Part shown: positions 52,755-62,788 of the stretch, in pieces | Position numbering within the stretch: the first letter of the stretch is position 1 | How the letters are laid out: each line of letters begins with the position of its first letter | The notes under the pieces: model-generated | What the model was told of the DNA's origin: nothing | The model's input: only the letters and a program-made list of their open reading frames with translations | The model's database searches: none | Origin: Cribrihabitans marinus | GTDB lineage: Bacteria > Pseudomonadota > Alphaproteobacteria > Rhodobacterales > Rhodobacteraceae | Assembly: GCF_900109035.1 (NCBI RefSeq) | Contig: NZ_FNYD01000012.1 | Span: 1 to 64,000, forward strand | Length of the DNA stretch: 64,000 bases | Reading direction: 5' to 3' | Program-made: the position numbers and the translations under genes

Positions 52755-54931
52755 CCCTTTGGCATGCCATAAGAACACTGACGATCCTGCTGGTCCTGAG
52801 CCTGGCCGGCGCCACCGGCGCCCGGGCCGACAGCCTGGCGAGCTTCCTTCCCGATCTCGATCCGGCCGAGCTGGCCCCCGGCGCCGAGGGTTTCGGGCCG
52901 ATCCGCGAGGATGTGCCGGTGGCCCCGGTTCTGAAGGGCGGCGAGACCGTGGCCTGGGCCTTTCTGACCTCGGATTTCGTGGGCACGACGGGCTATTCGG
53001 GCAAGCCGATCCACGTGGTCGCCGCCATCGACACCGATGCGGTGCTGACCGGGGTGAAGCTGGTCAAGCATTCCGAGCCGATCGTGCTGATCGGCATTCC
53101 CAATTCCAAGATGGTCGCGCTGACCGAGGGCTATGCCGGGCTCGACCTCAAGGCCGAGGTGGAGAGCGGCGGGCAGGCGCATGACCTCGACATCATCTCG
53201 GGCGCCACCGTCACCATCATGGTGATCGACGACAGCCTGGTGCGCGGCGGCATCAAGGTGGCGCGCGCGCTGGGTCTGGGCGGGTTGTCGCCGGTGCAGA
53301 TGGACGGGCCGCGGCGCGAGCTGGACCCGGGCGTGGACACGGTCCGGGACTGGACGGCGCTGTCGGGCGATGGCTCGATCCGGCGGCTGACGCTGGATGT
53401 GGGGCAGGTCAACGCGGCCTTTGCCGAGACCGGCGACGAACGCGCCATCGCCCGGCCCGAGCGGGGTCAGCCCGGCGACACGTTCATCGACATGCACATG
53501 GCGCTGGTCTCGGTGCCCGCGATCGGTCGTTCGCTGCTGGGCGAGCAGGAATATGCCAACCTGACCGACTGGCTGGAACCCGGCGAGCACGCGATCCTCG
53601 TGCTGGGGCGGGGCACCTATTCCTTCAAGGGCTCGGGCTATGTGCGCGGCGGCATCTTCGACCGGATCCAGCTGATCCAGGGCGACCGGTCGGTGCGGTT
53701 CTTCGACCGCCAGCACCGCCGGCTGGGGGCGCTGGCCACGGCCGACAGCCCCAGCTTCACCGAGCTCGACCTCTTCAAGATCCCCGCCGGGGCCGAGTTC
53801 GACCCGGCCGAGCCGTTCCGCCTGCAATTGCTGGTGCAGCGCGCGGTGGGCGCGGTGGAAAAGGTGTTCCTGACCTTCGACCTGGATTACCGCCTGCCCG
53901 AAAGCTATCTCAAGCCGCTGGCCGCGCCGCAGGTGGTGGACGATGCCAGCGCGGAATCGGCGGCCAAGACCGCGCTCTGGCAACGGATCTGGCGTGACCG
54001 CACCGTCGAGATCGCCGGGCTGGGCGTGATGCTGGCAGTGCTGACCGCGACCTTCTTCTTCCAGTTCCAGGCGACGATGAACGCGCGGGTGTTCTTCTGG
54101 TTCCGCATGTCGTTCCTGACTGCCTCGCTGGTGTTCCTGGGCTGGTATGCCAATGCGCAGCTGTCGGTGGTGAACCTGATGGCGCTGGCCGGCAGCTTGC
54201 GCAGCGGGTTCACCTGGGACGCGTTCCTGATGGATCCGCTGGTCTTCATCCAGTGGTTCGCGGTGGCCGCCGCCCTGCTCTTCTGGGGGCGGGGGGCCTA
54301 TTGCGGCTGGCTGTGTCCCTTCGGCGCACTGCAGGAGTTGACCAACCGCATCGGGCGGGCACTGAAGATCCCGCAATGGACCCTGCCCTGGGGCCTGCAC
54401 GAGCGCCTCTGGCCGCTGAAATACATGATCTTCCTTGGGCTTTTCGGCCTTTCCATGGTGTCGATCCCGCTGGCCGAGAAATACGCCGAGATCGAGCCGT
54501 TCAAGACCGCGATCATCCTGAAATTCGTGCGCGACTGGCCCTTCGTCGTGTTCGCCGTCAGCCTTCTGGTGATCGGGCTGTTCATCGAGCGGTTCTATTG
54601 CCGCTATATCTGCCCGCTGGGCGGCGCGCTGGCGATCCCCGCGCGGATGCGCATGTTCGACTGGCTGCGCCGTTACAAGGAATGCGGCAACCCGTGCCAG
54701 ACCTGCGCCAATGAATGTCCGGTGCAGGCAATCCACCCCACGGGCGAGATCAACCCGAACGAATGCGTGGACTGCCTGCATTGCCAGGTTCTCTACCAGT
54801 CCGAGGCCAAGTGCCCGGTCGTCATCCGCCAGCTCAAGCGCCGCGCCAAGGTTGGCCGCGCAGAACTGAAGATGCCTCTGGGCGATGCGCCCGCCGGGCA
54901 TCCCAACGCAAAACCGCAAACCGTTTCCTGA
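52751..54931 (+). CDS. nosR: NosR, membrane flavo/iron-sulfur protein for N2O reduction
   Basis: 726 residues. A signal sequence ends near ARA-27. The periplasmic FMN-binding domain (to about 400) has SGATVTIM at the flavinylation site. About six helices follow with FCxxxCP-type motifs YCGWLCPFGALQE and FYCRYICPLGG. Two 4Fe-4S sites lie at the cytoplasmic end (CGNPCQTCANECPV and CVDCLHCQ). NosR passes electrons to NosZ and is needed for its maturation. It starts the nos operon, with nosZ 12 bp behind. Clear paralogue of NirI in this window. Confidence 0.96.
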   Translation: MTLWHAIRTLTILLVLSLAGATGARADSLASFLPDLDPAELAPGAEGFGPIREDVPVAPVLKGGETVAWAFLTSDFVGTTGYSGKPIHVVAAIDTDAVLTGVKLVKHSEPIVLIGIPNSKMVALTEGYAGLDLKAEVESGGQAHDLDIISGATVTIMVIDDSLVRGGIKVARALGLGGLSPVQMDGPRRELDPGVDTVRDWTALSGDGSIRRLTLDVGQVNAAFAETGDERAIARPERGQPGDTFIDMHMALVSVPAIGRSLLGEQEYANLTDWLEPGEHAILVLGRGTYSFKGSGYVRGGIFDRIQLIQGDRSVRFFDRQHRRLGALATADSPSFTELDLFKIPAGAEFDPAEPFRLQLLVQRAVGAVEKVFLTFDLDYRLPESYLKPLAAPQVVDDASAESAAKTALWQRIWRDRTVEIAGLGVMLAVLTATFFFQFQATMNARVFFWFRMSFLTASLVFLGWYANAQLSVVNLMALAGSLRSGFTWDAFLMDPLVFIQWFAVAAALLFWGRGAYCGWLCPFGALQELTNRIGRALKIPQWTLPWGLHERLWPLKYMIFLGLFGLSMVSIPLAEKYAEIEPFKTAIILKFVRDWPFVVFAVSLLVIGLFIERFYCRYICPLGGALAIPARMRMFDWLRRYKECGNPCQTCANECPVQAIHPTGEINPNECVDCLHCQVLYQSEAKCPVVIRQLKRRAKVGRAELKMPLGDAPAGHPNAKPQTVS

Positions 54932-54943
54932 AAGGAGGAACAC

Positions 54944-56851
54944 ATGTCGGACCATGACAGAAAGTTCAACGTAAGCCGCAGGGGGCTCTTGGGGGCCACT
55001 GCCACCGGGGCCGTCCTGGCCAGCACCGGGATCGGCGCGTCGATGATGGGTGCCAAGCCCGCCAGCGCCGCCGGCACCGCCAGCCTCGCACCGGGCGAGC
55101 TGGACGAGTATTACGGCTTCTGGTCCTCGGGCCAGACCGGCGAGCTGCGCATCCTGGGCGTGCCGTCCATGCGCGAGCTGATGCGGATCCCGGTCTTCAA
55201 CCGCTGCTCGGCCACCGGCTGGGGCCAGACCAACGAGTCCAAGAAGATCCTGACCGAGGGGTTGCTGCCCGAGACCAAGGCGTTCCTGGCCGCCAATGGC
55301 AAGGAGACCTATGATAACGGCGATTTGCACCACCCGCATATGTCGTTCACCGATGGCACCTATGACGGGCGCTACCTGTTCATGAACGACAAGGCCAACA
55401 CCCGCGTGGCCCGCGTGCGCTGCGACGTGATGAAATGCGACAAGATCATCGAGATCCCCAACGCGCATGACATCCACGGGTTGCGTCCGCAGAAATACCC
55501 GCGCACCGGCTATGTCTTTGCCAATGGCGAGCACGAGGCGCCGCTGGTCAATGACGGGCAGATCCTGGACGAGCCCGACAAGTATGTGAACATCTTCTCG
55601 GCCATCGACGGCGACACGATGGAAATCGCCTGGCAGGTGATGGTGTCGGGCAACCTCGACAACACCGACTGCGACTACCAGGGCAATTATGCCTTCTCGA
55701 CCTCCTACAACTCGGAAATGGGCATGACGCTTGCCGAGATGACCGAGAACGAACTGGATCATGTGGTGGTCTTCAACCTCAAGGAAATCGAGGCGGGGAT
55801 CGAGGCCGGCGACTATCAGGAGCTGAACGGCGTCAAGGTGATCGACGGGCGTAAGGGGTCGAACAAGAAATACACCCGCTACATCCCGATCCCCAACTCG
55901 CCCCACGGCATCAACACCGCGCCCGACGGCAAGCATGTCTGCATCAACGGCAAGCTCAGCCCCACCGTGTCGGTGATGGACGTCACCAAGCTGGACGCGC
56001 TGTTCAACGAGGATGCCGACCCGCGCTCGGCCATCGTGGCCGAGCCGCAGCTGGGCCTTGGCCCGCTTCACACCGCCTATGACGGTCAGGGCAACGCGTT
56101 CACAACGCTGTTCCTCGACAGCCAGGTGGTGAAGTGGAACATCGACAAGGCAATCGAACAGTTCGGCGGTGCCGATGTCGACCCGATCCTGGAAAAGGTG
56201 GACGTGCATTACCAGCCCGGCCACAACTCGACCTCGATGGGCGAGACCAAGGAAGCCGATGGCAAGTGGCTGATCTCGATGAACAAGTTCTCGAAGGACC
56301 GGTTCCTGAACACCGGCCCGCTCAAGCCCGAGAACGAGCAGCTCATCGACATCACCGGCGACGCGATGGAAGTGGTGCATGACGGCCCGACCTTTGCCGA
56401 GCCGCACGATTCGATCATCGTGCGCCGCGACATCGTGAACCCGGCCAATATCTGGGACCGTGCCGACCCGATGTGGGAGGACGCGCGCAAGCAAGCCGAG
56501 GCCGATGGCGTCGATCTGGATGACTGGCAGGACCAGGTGATCCGCGACGGCAACAAGGTGCGGGTCTACATGTCGAGCCAGGCGCCGAATTTCAGCCTGG
56601 AATCCTTCACGGTCAAGCAGGGCGACGAGGTGACGGTCCATGTCACCAACCTGGACGACATCGACGACCTGACCCACGGCTTCTGCCTGTCGAATTTCGG
56701 CGTGGCGATGGAGATCGGGCCGCAGGCGACCGCCTCGGTCACCTTCGTTGCCGAACGTCCGGGCGTGCACTGGTATTACTGCCAGTGGTTCTGCCACGCG
56801 CTCCACATGGAGATGCGCGGCCGGATGTTCGTGGAACCGCGGGCAACCTGA
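54944..56851 (+). CDS. nosZ: NosZ, nitrous oxide reductase (clade I, Tat-exported)
   Basis: 635 residues. A twin-arginine signal ([17 protein letters not shown]) with cleavage near ASA-AGT marks the clade I type. The seven-bladed propeller carries the CuZ histidines, for example [16 protein letters not shown] and NSPHGIN. The C-terminal cupredoxin domain has the CuA site: LTHGFCL plus [14 protein letters not shown] with C613, C617, H621 and M624. It reduces N2O to N2 in the periplasm. AAAGGAGG precedes the ATG. Confidence 0.98.
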   Translation: MSDHDRKFNVSRRGLLGATATGAVLASTGIGASMMGAKPASAAGTASLAPGELDEYYGFWSSGQTGELRILGVPSMRELMRIPVFNRCSATGWGQTNESKKILTEGLLPETKAFLAANGKETYDNGDLHHPHMSFTDGTYDGRYLFMNDKANTRVARVRCDVMKCDKIIEIPNAHDIHGLRPQKYPRTGYVFANGEHEAPLVNDGQILDEPDKYVNIFSAIDGDTMEIAWQVMVSGNLDNTDCDYQGNYAFSTSYNSEMGMTLAEMTENELDHVVVFNLKEIEAGIEAGDYQELNGVKVIDGRKGSNKKYTRYIPIPNSPHGINTAPDGKHVCINGKLSPTVSVMDVTKLDALFNEDADPRSAIVAEPQLGLGPLHTAYDGQGNAFTTLFLDSQVVKWNIDKAIEQFGGADVDPILEKVDVHYQPGHNSTSMGETKEADGKWLISMNKFSKDRFLNTGPLKPENEQLIDITGDAMEVVHDGPTFAEPHDSIIVRRDIVNPANIWDRADPMWEDARKQAEADGVDLDDWQDQVIRDGNKVRVYMSSQAPNFSLESFTVKQGDEVTVHVTNLDDIDDLTHGFCLSNFGVAMEIGPQATASVTFVAERPGVHWYYCQWFCHALHMEMRGRMFVEPRAT

Positions 56852-56855
56852 GCCG

Positions 56856-58112
56856 ATGCGCTGGCTCCTGATCCTGGCACTGGTGATCGGTGGCCCGCTC
56901 TGGGCCGCCGAGATCCGCGTGCCCAACGAAGCGGGGGCCATCGCCGATGCGATATCCCGGGCGGCGGACGGGGATACTCTTCGCCTGGCGCCCGGCACCT
57001 ATGCCGAAACCCTGGTGCTGGACCGGCCGCTGACGCTGGACGGGCAGGGCCATGCCGCCATCGACGGCGGCGGGCAGGGCAGCGTGATCACCGTCACCGG
57101 CCCCGGCATCACCGTGCGCGGGCTGACCGTGACCGGATCGGGCGACAGCCACGACACCATCGACAGCGGCATCCAGCTGACCAAGACCGCCCGCGCCCCG
57201 GTGATCGAGAGCAACACGCTCAAGGGCAATCTCTACGGCATCGACATCCACGGCGCCGATGACGCCATCGTGCGCGGCAACGTGATCGAGGGCCGGCAGG
57301 ACCGGCTGATGAACCGGCGCGGCAACGGGGTCTATGTCTGGAACGCCCCCGGTGCGGTGGTCGACGGCAACGACATCCGCTGGGGCCGCGATGGCATCTT
57401 CGTCAACTCGTCGAAGAAAAACACGTTTACCAACAACACGTTCCGAGATCTGCGCTTTGCCGTCCACTACATGTATGCCGACGACTCCCTGGTGCAGGGC
57501 AATGTCTCGGTTGGCAACGACCTGGGCTATGCAATGATGTTTTCCACCCGCGTCAAGGTGATGGACAACGTCTCGCTGAATGATCGCGAACATGGCGTGA
57601 TGCTGAACTATGCCAACCGGTCCGAGATCACCGGCAACGTGGTGATCGGCGCGCAGGAGAAATGCTCGTTCCTCTACAATTCGAACAAGAACGTCTTTAC
57701 CGGCAATCGGTTCGAGCGTTGCGGCATCGGCATCCATTTCACCGCCGGCTCCGCCGACAACCGCATCACCGGCAACGCTTTCGTCGGCAACCGCACCCAG
57801 GTGAAATACGTCTCGACCAAATGGGACGAATGGTCCGAGGACGGCCGCGGCAACTACTGGTCGGATTTCGCCGGCTACGACGTGGACGGCGACGGGCTGG
57901 CCGACGCGCCCTATCGCCCCAATGACAGCATGGATCACGTGCTCTGGACGCAGCCGGCGGCCAAGCTGCTGCTGGGCTCTCCGGCGGTGCAGCTGGTGCG
58001 CTGGTCGCAATCGGCCTTTCCGGCGCTGCTGCCCGGCGGCGTGATCGACAGCCATCCCCTGATGCGGCCTCCCGAGCCGCCAGCCATGACAAAGGTGCCC
58101 CATGACGGATAA
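56856..58112 (+). CDS. nosD: NosD, periplasmic protein for CuZ assembly
   Basis: 418 residues from ATG at 56856, 4 bp after nosZ. A signal peptide (LLILALVIGGPLWA) leads to a right-handed beta-helix of the NosD/carbohydrate-binding-protein type: repeats such as VIEGRQDRLMNRRGNGVYVW, VVDGNDIRWGRDGIFV and NYANRSEITGNVVIG. With NosF and NosY it delivers sulfur or assembles the CuZ centre. It overlaps nosF by 11 bp. The longer reading to 56748 lies inside nosZ. Confidence 0.95.
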   Translation: MRWLLILALVIGGPLWAAEIRVPNEAGAIADAISRAADGDTLRLAPGTYAETLVLDRPLTLDGQGHAAIDGGGQGSVITVTGPGITVRGLTVTGSGDSHDTIDSGIQLTKTARAPVIESNTLKGNLYGIDIHGADDAIVRGNVIEGRQDRLMNRRGNGVYVWNAPGAVVDGNDIRWGRDGIFVNSSKKNTFTNNTFRDLRFAVHYMYADDSLVQGNVSVGNDLGYAMMFSTRVKVMDNVSLNDREHGVMLNYANRSEITGNVVIGAQEKCSFLYNSNKNVFTGNRFERCGIGIHFTAGSADNRITGNAFVGNRTQVKYVSTKWDEWSEDGRGNYWSDFAGYDVDGDGLADAPYRPNDSMDHVLWTQPAAKLLLGSPAVQLVRWSQSAFPALLPGGVIDSHPLMRPPEPPAMTKVPHDG

Positions 58113-58995
58113 GGCCCTGACCATCTCCAATGTCAGCAAGGACCGTGGGCGCACCCGCGTGTTGCAGGACATCGACCTGAGCCTGAGGCCCGGCGAGCGC
58201 GTGGCGCTGCTGGGCCATAACGGCGCCGGGAAATCGACCCTGTTCAAGTGCATTCTGGGCCTGACGCCGCTTTCGAGCGGGGCCATCGACGTGACCGGCG
58301 CCGCCCCCGGCAGCGGGGCTGCCCGCAGCGCCACCGCCTTCCTGCCCGAATCCGTCAGCTTCCACCCCGCGCTCACGGGGCGCGAGCAGCTGGCGCTCTT
58401 CGCCCGGCTGGCCGGCCAGCGCGCCGATATTCCCGCGCTGCTGGACCGGGTGGGGCTGGGCGACGCGATGGACCGCCGAATCGGCGCCTATTCCAAGGGG
58501 ATGCGGCAGCGGCTGGGCCTGGCGCAGGTGCTGTTGGGCCGCCCGAAACTGGCGCTGCTGGACGAACCCACCAGCGGGCTCGACCCGATCTCGCGCCACG
58601 ACCTTTACGCCATCATCGACGAGCTGGCGGGGCAGGGCACCGCGGTTCTGATCGCGTCCCACGCCCTGACCGAGGTCGAGGCCCGCACCGACCGCATCGC
58701 CATCCTGCGCCGGGGCGTGAAGGTGGCCGACGACACGCTGGCCAATCTCTCCGACCACGCGGGCCTGCCGATCCGCCTGCGCGTGCGCGCCACGACTGAC
58801 GCCGAGGCGCTGGCCCGCGACATGGGCGGCACCCGCGTCAACGGCGTCTCGGTCGAATTGACCTGCACCCCCGCCGGCAAGATGGCCGCGCTGCGCCGGG
58901 TCGCGGCGATGGGCGATGCGGTGGCCGATCTGGACATGATCCCGCCCCGTCTGGAAGACCTGTACCGACACTATGCAAAGGAGGGCGCGCAATGA
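58102..58995 (+). CDS. nosF: NosF, ABC-type ATPase
   Basis: 297 residues. Walker A GHNGAGKST (38-46), signature YSKGMRQRL in place of LSGGQ, and Walker B LALLDEPTSGLDP. The C-terminal 80 residues form the extra domain usual in NosF. Together with NosY it forms the ABC transporter that supports NosD in CuZ maturation. It overlaps nosD by 11 bp and nosY by 4 bp. Confidence 0.95.
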   Translation: MTDKALTISNVSKDRGRTRVLQDIDLSLRPGERVALLGHNGAGKSTLFKCILGLTPLSSGAIDVTGAAPGSGAARSATAFLPESVSFHPALTGREQLALFARLAGQRADIPALLDRVGLGDAMDRRIGAYSKGMRQRLGLAQVLLGRPKLALLDEPTSGLDPISRHDLYAIIDELAGQGTAVLIASHALTEVEARTDRIAILRRGVKVADDTLANLSDHAGLPIRLRVRATTDAEALARDMGGTRVNGVSVELTCTPAGKMAALRRVAAMGDAVADLDMIPPRLEDLYRHYAKEGAQ

Positions 58996-59813
58996 CCCGC
59001 TTCCTTGCCATCGCCAGCGCCGAGATGCTGATCCTGCGCCGCAACCGCTGGCTCTTGGTGGCCACGCTCATCATGGTGCTCTTCGCCCTGGCGCTGACCT
59101 TCGCCGGCAGTGCGCCCACCGGCGCGCTGGGGGTCGACATGCTGACCGTTTCGGTCGCCTCGATGACCACGCTTTCGGTCTATCTCGCGCCGCTGCTGGC
59201 GCTGATGATCGCCTTCGATGCCGTCTCGGGCGAGGCCGATCGTGGCAGCCTGGGCCTGCTGCTGACCTATCCCGCCGGTCGCGGCGAGATCCTGCTGGGC
59301 AAGTTCGCCGCCCATCTGGCCGCGCTTGCCTTTGCGATGGGCGTGGGCTTCGGCACCGCAGGCGCCGTCGCCGCCTGGTTCGGCGGCGCGGGGGCCGACA
59401 GCCTGGTCGCGCTGGCCCGGTTGATCGGCACCTCGATCCTGCTGGGCGCGGTGTTCCTCGGCCTTGGCTACCTGGTTTCGGCTCTGAGCAAGGATAATAC
59501 CGCCGCCGCAGGGCTCTCGGCCGGGCTCTGGCTGGTCTTCGTCGTGCTCTACGACCTGGGCCTTCTGGGCGCGGTGGTGATGGACAGCGACGGCTCTTTC
59601 ACCCGCACCCTGTTCCCCTGGCTGATGGTCGCCAACCCCGCCGATGCCTTCCGCCTTTGGAACATCGCCGGCTCGGACGCGGTGGCGCTGACCTCGGGCA
59701 TGACCGGCGCGGCGCAGGCGCTGCCGCAATGGGCCGCGCCCGCCTCGCTCATGGCCTGGCCGGCGCTGGCGCTCTTGCTGGCCCGCGCGGCGTTCCGGAG
59801 AGTCGAGCCATGA
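58992..59813 (+). CDS. nosY: NosY, ABC-2-type membrane subunit
   Basis: 273 residues with six hydrophobic segments. It starts RFLAIASAEMLILRRNRWLL and includes APLLALMIAFDAVSGEADRG, a motif of the ABC-2 permease family that includes NosY, and MVANPADAFRLWN before the last helices. It pairs with NosF. Both ends overlap neighbours by 4 bp (ATGA). Confidence 0.94.
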   Translation: MTRFLAIASAEMLILRRNRWLLVATLIMVLFALALTFAGSAPTGALGVDMLTVSVASMTTLSVYLAPLLALMIAFDAVSGEADRGSLGLLLTYPAGRGEILLGKFAAHLAALAFAMGVGFGTAGAVAAWFGGAGADSLVALARLIGTSILLGAVFLGLGYLVSALSKDNTAAAGLSAGLWLVFVVLYDLGLLGAVVMDSDGSFTRTLFPWLMVANPADAFRLWNIAGSDAVALTSGMTGAAQALPQWAAPASLMAWPALALLLARAAFRRVEP

Positions 59814-60325
59814 GGCGCCTTGCATTGATCGCGCTGATCGCACTTGCCGCCTGCAAGGAGGAGGTCGCCGAGGCCCCGCCACCCGCCGCCCTGACCGAAG
59901 CGGCGCTGAGCTATTTCTGCCAGATGAACGTGGCCGAACATGGCGGCCCCAAGGGGCAGATCCACCTCAAGGGCCATCCCCAGCCGCTGTTCTTCGCGCA
60001 GGTGCGCGACATGCTGGCCTATCTCAAAAGCCCCGAGCGCGATGCCGAGATCACCGCGATCTATGTCAGCGACATGGGCCGCGCGGACAGCTGGGACCAT
60101 CCCGGCCCGGACAACTGGACAGAGGCGGCCAACGCGATCTATGTGGTGGAGGCCGGCGTCAGGGGCGGCATGGGGGCGCCCGAGATCGTGCCCTTCGCCG
60201 ACGCCGGGGCCGCGCAGTCCTTCATCGGGGCCTATGGCGGCCGCGCCCTGCCGATGACCGAAATACCCGACGACGCCGTGCTGGCCCCCGTCGACCTGGA
60301 CGCAGACCTGGAGACCCCCGCATGA
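59810..60325 (+). CDS. nosL: NosL, copper-binding lipoprotein
   Basis: 171 residues from ATG at 59810, overlapping nosY. A lipoprotein signal (LIALIALAAC) has the lipobox Cys at 15. The Cu(I)-binding motif FCQMNVAEHGGPKGQIH follows the NosL pattern. NosL supplies Cu(I) to apo-NosZ at the periplasmic face. The longer reading to 59657 is inside nosY. It overlaps nosX by 4 bp. Confidence 0.93.
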   Translation: MRRLALIALIALAACKEEVAEAPPPAALTEAALSYFCQMNVAEHGGPKGQIHLKGHPQPLFFAQVRDMLAYLKSPERDAEITAIYVSDMGRADSWDHPGPDNWTEAANAIYVVEAGVRGGMGAPEIVPFADAGAAQSFIGAYGGRALPMTEIPDDAVLAPVDLDADLETPA

Positions 60326-61221
60326 CCCGCCTGACCCGCCGCCGTTTCCTGACCATCTCCGCCGCCGTGACGGCCCTGCCGCTGCAGGCCGGAACCGCGC
60401 CCACCGCCCGCTGGCAGGGCGTGGCGCTCGGCGCGCCGGCCTCGCTCAGGATCGAGGGGATGGACGAGGCGAGCGCCGCGCCGGTCTTTGCCGGGATCGA
60501 GGCGGAACTGGACCGGCTGGAGATGATCTTCAGCCTCTACCGCCCGGATTCGCAGATCAGCATCCTGAACCGCGCCGGCCGGCTGGACGCGCCCGCGCCC
60601 GAACTGCTGGAGGTGCTGAGCCTGTCGCAGGCCCTGCACGGGGCCTCGGGTGGCGCCTTCGATCCCACGGTGCAGCCGCTCTGGGTCGCGCTGGCGCAGG
60701 GGCGCGACGCGGCCGGGCTGCGCGCGGCACGGCAGGTCGTGGGCTGGTCCGGGCTGCGCTTCGACGCCGACCGGGTGGCCTTTGACCGGCCCGGCATGGC
60801 GCTGACCCTCAACGGCATCGCCCAGGGCGCGATCACCGACCGGATCGCGGCGCTGCTGCGCGGCCACGGGCTGGACGACGTGCTGATCGACATGGGCGAG
60901 ATCGCCGCCCTGGGCGGCCATGGCGACGGCGCGGACTGGACCGTGGGCATCACCGATCCGCAGGGCGCCATCCTGCGCCGGATGACGCTGCGCGACCGGG
61001 CGCTGGCCACCTCGGCGCCGATGGGCACCGAGCTGGGCGACGGCCTGGGCCATATCCTCGGCCCCCGCGGCGAGACCCCGCGCGCCGGCGTGGTCACCGT
61101 CTCGGCCGATGACGCGGCGCTGGCCGACGGGCTGTCCACCGCGCTCTGCCTGATGGCGCCCGACCAGGCCGCCGCCGCCCTGGCCCGGTTCCCCGGTGCA
61201 CGGCTGGAATACCGGGCCTAA
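60322..61221 (+). CDS. nosX: NosX, periplasmic FMN transferase (ApbE family)
   Basis: 299 residues. A twin-arginine signal (TRRRFLTISAAVTALP) is followed by the ApbE domain: IFSLYRPDSQISILNRAG, SGGAFDPTVQPLW, LNGIAQGAITDRI and the FMN/Mg site VLIDMGEIAALGGH. It attaches FMN to NosR (and perhaps NirI) through the threonine of the SGAT/SxTT site. It ends the nos operon. Confidence 0.93.
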   Translation: MTRLTRRRFLTISAAVTALPLQAGTAPTARWQGVALGAPASLRIEGMDEASAAPVFAGIEAELDRLEMIFSLYRPDSQISILNRAGRLDAPAPELLEVLSLSQALHGASGGAFDPTVQPLWVALAQGRDAAGLRAARQVVGWSGLRFDADRVAFDRPGMALTLNGIAQGAITDRIAALLRGHGLDDVLIDMGEIAALGGHGDGADWTVGITDPQGAILRRMTLRDRALATSAPMGTELGDGLGHILGPRGETPRAGVVTVSADDAALADGLSTALCLMAPDQAAAALARFPGARLEYRA

Positions 61222-61223
61222 TT

Positions 61224-61245
61224 ACCATAATTCTCATTATATGGT
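61224..61245. other. AT-rich inverted repeat after nosX
   Basis: ACCATA (61224-61229) and TATGGT (61240-61245) flank a 10-nt AT-rich centre, 2 bp after the nosX stop. AT richness stands out in this GC-rich region. It could be a bidirectional terminator for nosX and the convergent VOC gene, or a metal-regulator site; neither can be shown. Confidence 0.3.
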
Positions 61246-61269
61246 GAAGATGCCGGTCGCGGGCGCGGC

Positions 61270-61686
61270 CTACCCGTCGCGTCCCGGCTCATCGGGGTTG
61301 CTGGAGAACAGCGCGATCTTGTTGCCCTGCGGATCCCTGAGATAGCCGACGTAGAAATTCGCCCCATAGGCGGCGCGGAAGCCCGGCCCGCCCTCGTCGC
61401 GGCCGCCGGCGGCCAGCGCGGCCGCGTGAAGCGCGCGGACCTCCTGCTGGCGTCGGGCCTGGAACGCGATCATAGCGCCGTTGCCGGCCGATGCCGGGCG
61501 CCCGTCAAAGGGCGGTTTGACGTAGAACTCGGGCAGAGCCGCAGGCGCATCCGACCCTTCGGGCAGCGCATAGCTCAGACCCTCGGGGCCTTCCTCCAAC
61601 CCGTAGCCGAGCGCCGGCAGGAACGCGGAATAGAACCGCTTCGCGCGCGGGATGTCGTCGGCACCGACGGTGACATAGCTGATCAT
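61270..61686 (-). CDS. VOC (glyoxalase/bleomycin resistance) family protein
   Basis: 138 residues with the paired beta-alpha-beta-beta-beta fold: YVTVGADDIPRAKRFYSAFL at the start, FYVKPPFDGRPASAGNGAMI in the middle and FYVGYLRDPQGNKIALF at the end, where the conserved Glu/Asp metal positions usually lie. Function unknown; small-molecule dioxygenase, isomerase or binding roles are all found. Single gene, convergent with nosX. Confidence 0.85.
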   Translation of the reverse strand: MISYVTVGADDIPRAKRFYSAFLPALGYGLEEGPEGLSYALPEGSDAPAALPEFYVKPPFDGRPASAGNGAMIAFQARRQQEVRALHAAALAAGGRDEGGPGFRAAYGANFYVGYLRDPQGNKIALFSSNPDEPGRDG

Positions 61687-61773
61687 TCGGCGGCTCCGTC
61701 ATCATGGGAGAATTCCCGTTGCGCCGGATCTCATCGGAAATCCGAATTCCGACCGGGGCACGGCTGCCCCGAT

Positions 61774-62613
61774 CTAGAGCAGACCGGCGGCGACCCATTC
61801 CTCCAGCTTGTTGCGGCTGACCTCGAAATGCATCGAATCCTCGCGCCCCCAGGCCGCGCCCCAGACCCAGCCCTCGTCGCGGAAGAAGTCGGCCAGGATG
61901 GTCAGGCCCAGCTGGGTCTTGCCGTCGCCGAGCGTATCGAGCACCCCGTCGATGTTCAGGTCCACCGCCAAACCATAGGCATGGGTCGAGGCCGAGGAGG
62001 TCGAGCCGCGGATGAACCGCACGCAGAGCGAACCGGCCGTGTTGATCCGGGCGTAGAGGTCGGGATCGGTGCGCTCGATGTTCTGGAACACGGTGCGCAG
62101 GCTGTCGATGGCCGGTTGCAGCATCCGCACCCGGATCGGCCCGACCTGTTCCAGCTTCAGCTTGGATTCCAGCCGCGGGTTGGTCATCGACTGGCACTCG
62201 TTGCTCAGATCGTCGCGCGGCAAGCCGAAGGTCTCGCGCAGAAAGCGCGGCCCGGCAATCTGCAGCTCGTTGTTCACCTTCTTGCGGTTGGCGATCAGCA
62301 CCACCTGGGCATAGGCGTCGATGATCTCGTTGGGGCTGGAGCTGTCATAGCCGTAGGAATCGGCGTCCAGGCTGTCGGGCGTGATGATCGGCGCGCCGCC
62401 GATCTGCACCCGGCTCAGCTCGGTCGCCATGCGCTCCAGCCGGCTGCGCAGGTCCTCGACCTGCTGGCTCAGCATCTCGATCTCGATGCGCGCGCCGCTG
62501 TCGATGGCGGGACCGCTGAAATCCTCCTCCTCGAACAGCCAGGGGATCAGGTACCACAGCACCGGCGCCAGCAGGATGGCCACCGCAAGGATGATCGCGG
62601 GAAGGATGCGCAT
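61774..62613 (-). CDS. M15-family peptidase (D-Ala-D-Ala carboxypeptidase/endolysin-like), membrane-anchored
   Basis: 279 residues. An N-terminal membrane anchor (3-27) is followed by a coiled-coil-like segment (about 40-68, MLSQQVEDLRSRLERM). The zinc-site motifs of M15 peptidases are STHAYGLAVDLN (H211, D218) and SMHFEVS (H262). It would cleave peptidoglycan cross-links or stem peptides in the periplasm. The reach given by the coiled coil suggests a cell-wall remodelling role. Single gene. Confidence 0.82.
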   Translation of the reverse strand: MRILPAIILAVAILLAPVLWYLIPWLFEEEDFSGPAIDSGARIEIEMLSQQVEDLRSRLERMATELSRVQIGGAPIITPDSLDADSYGYDSSSPNEIIDAYAQVVLIANRKKVNNELQIAGPRFLRETFGLPRDDLSNECQSMTNPRLESKLKLEQVGPIRVRMLQPAIDSLRTVFQNIERTDPDLYARINTAGSLCVRFIRGSTSSASTHAYGLAVDLNIDGVLDTLGDGKTQLGLTILADFFRDEGWVWGAAWGREDSMHFEVSRNKLEEWVAAGLL

Positions 62614-62788
62614 AGGGGTCGGTGTCTCCGTGCCGGTCGTTCTGGAACGTCAGTCTAGGGTGCCGTTGCGGACCTGTCACGCGCCTGCCGGTCACGCCAT
62701 GTCCGGAATGTGTGATCTTCTTCATTGTCGGGTGTGCGGCGCTTGGCTAGTCTGATGCAATGTGAGGAAACCCTTTGAGGATAGTTCT

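Noticed and set aside
52451-56998. Minus-strand open frame of 1515 codons opposite nosR-nosZ
   Set aside because: Composition is His/Gln/Arg/Gly/Val-rich antisense noise of GC-rich genes; nosR and nosZ on the plus strand are certain.
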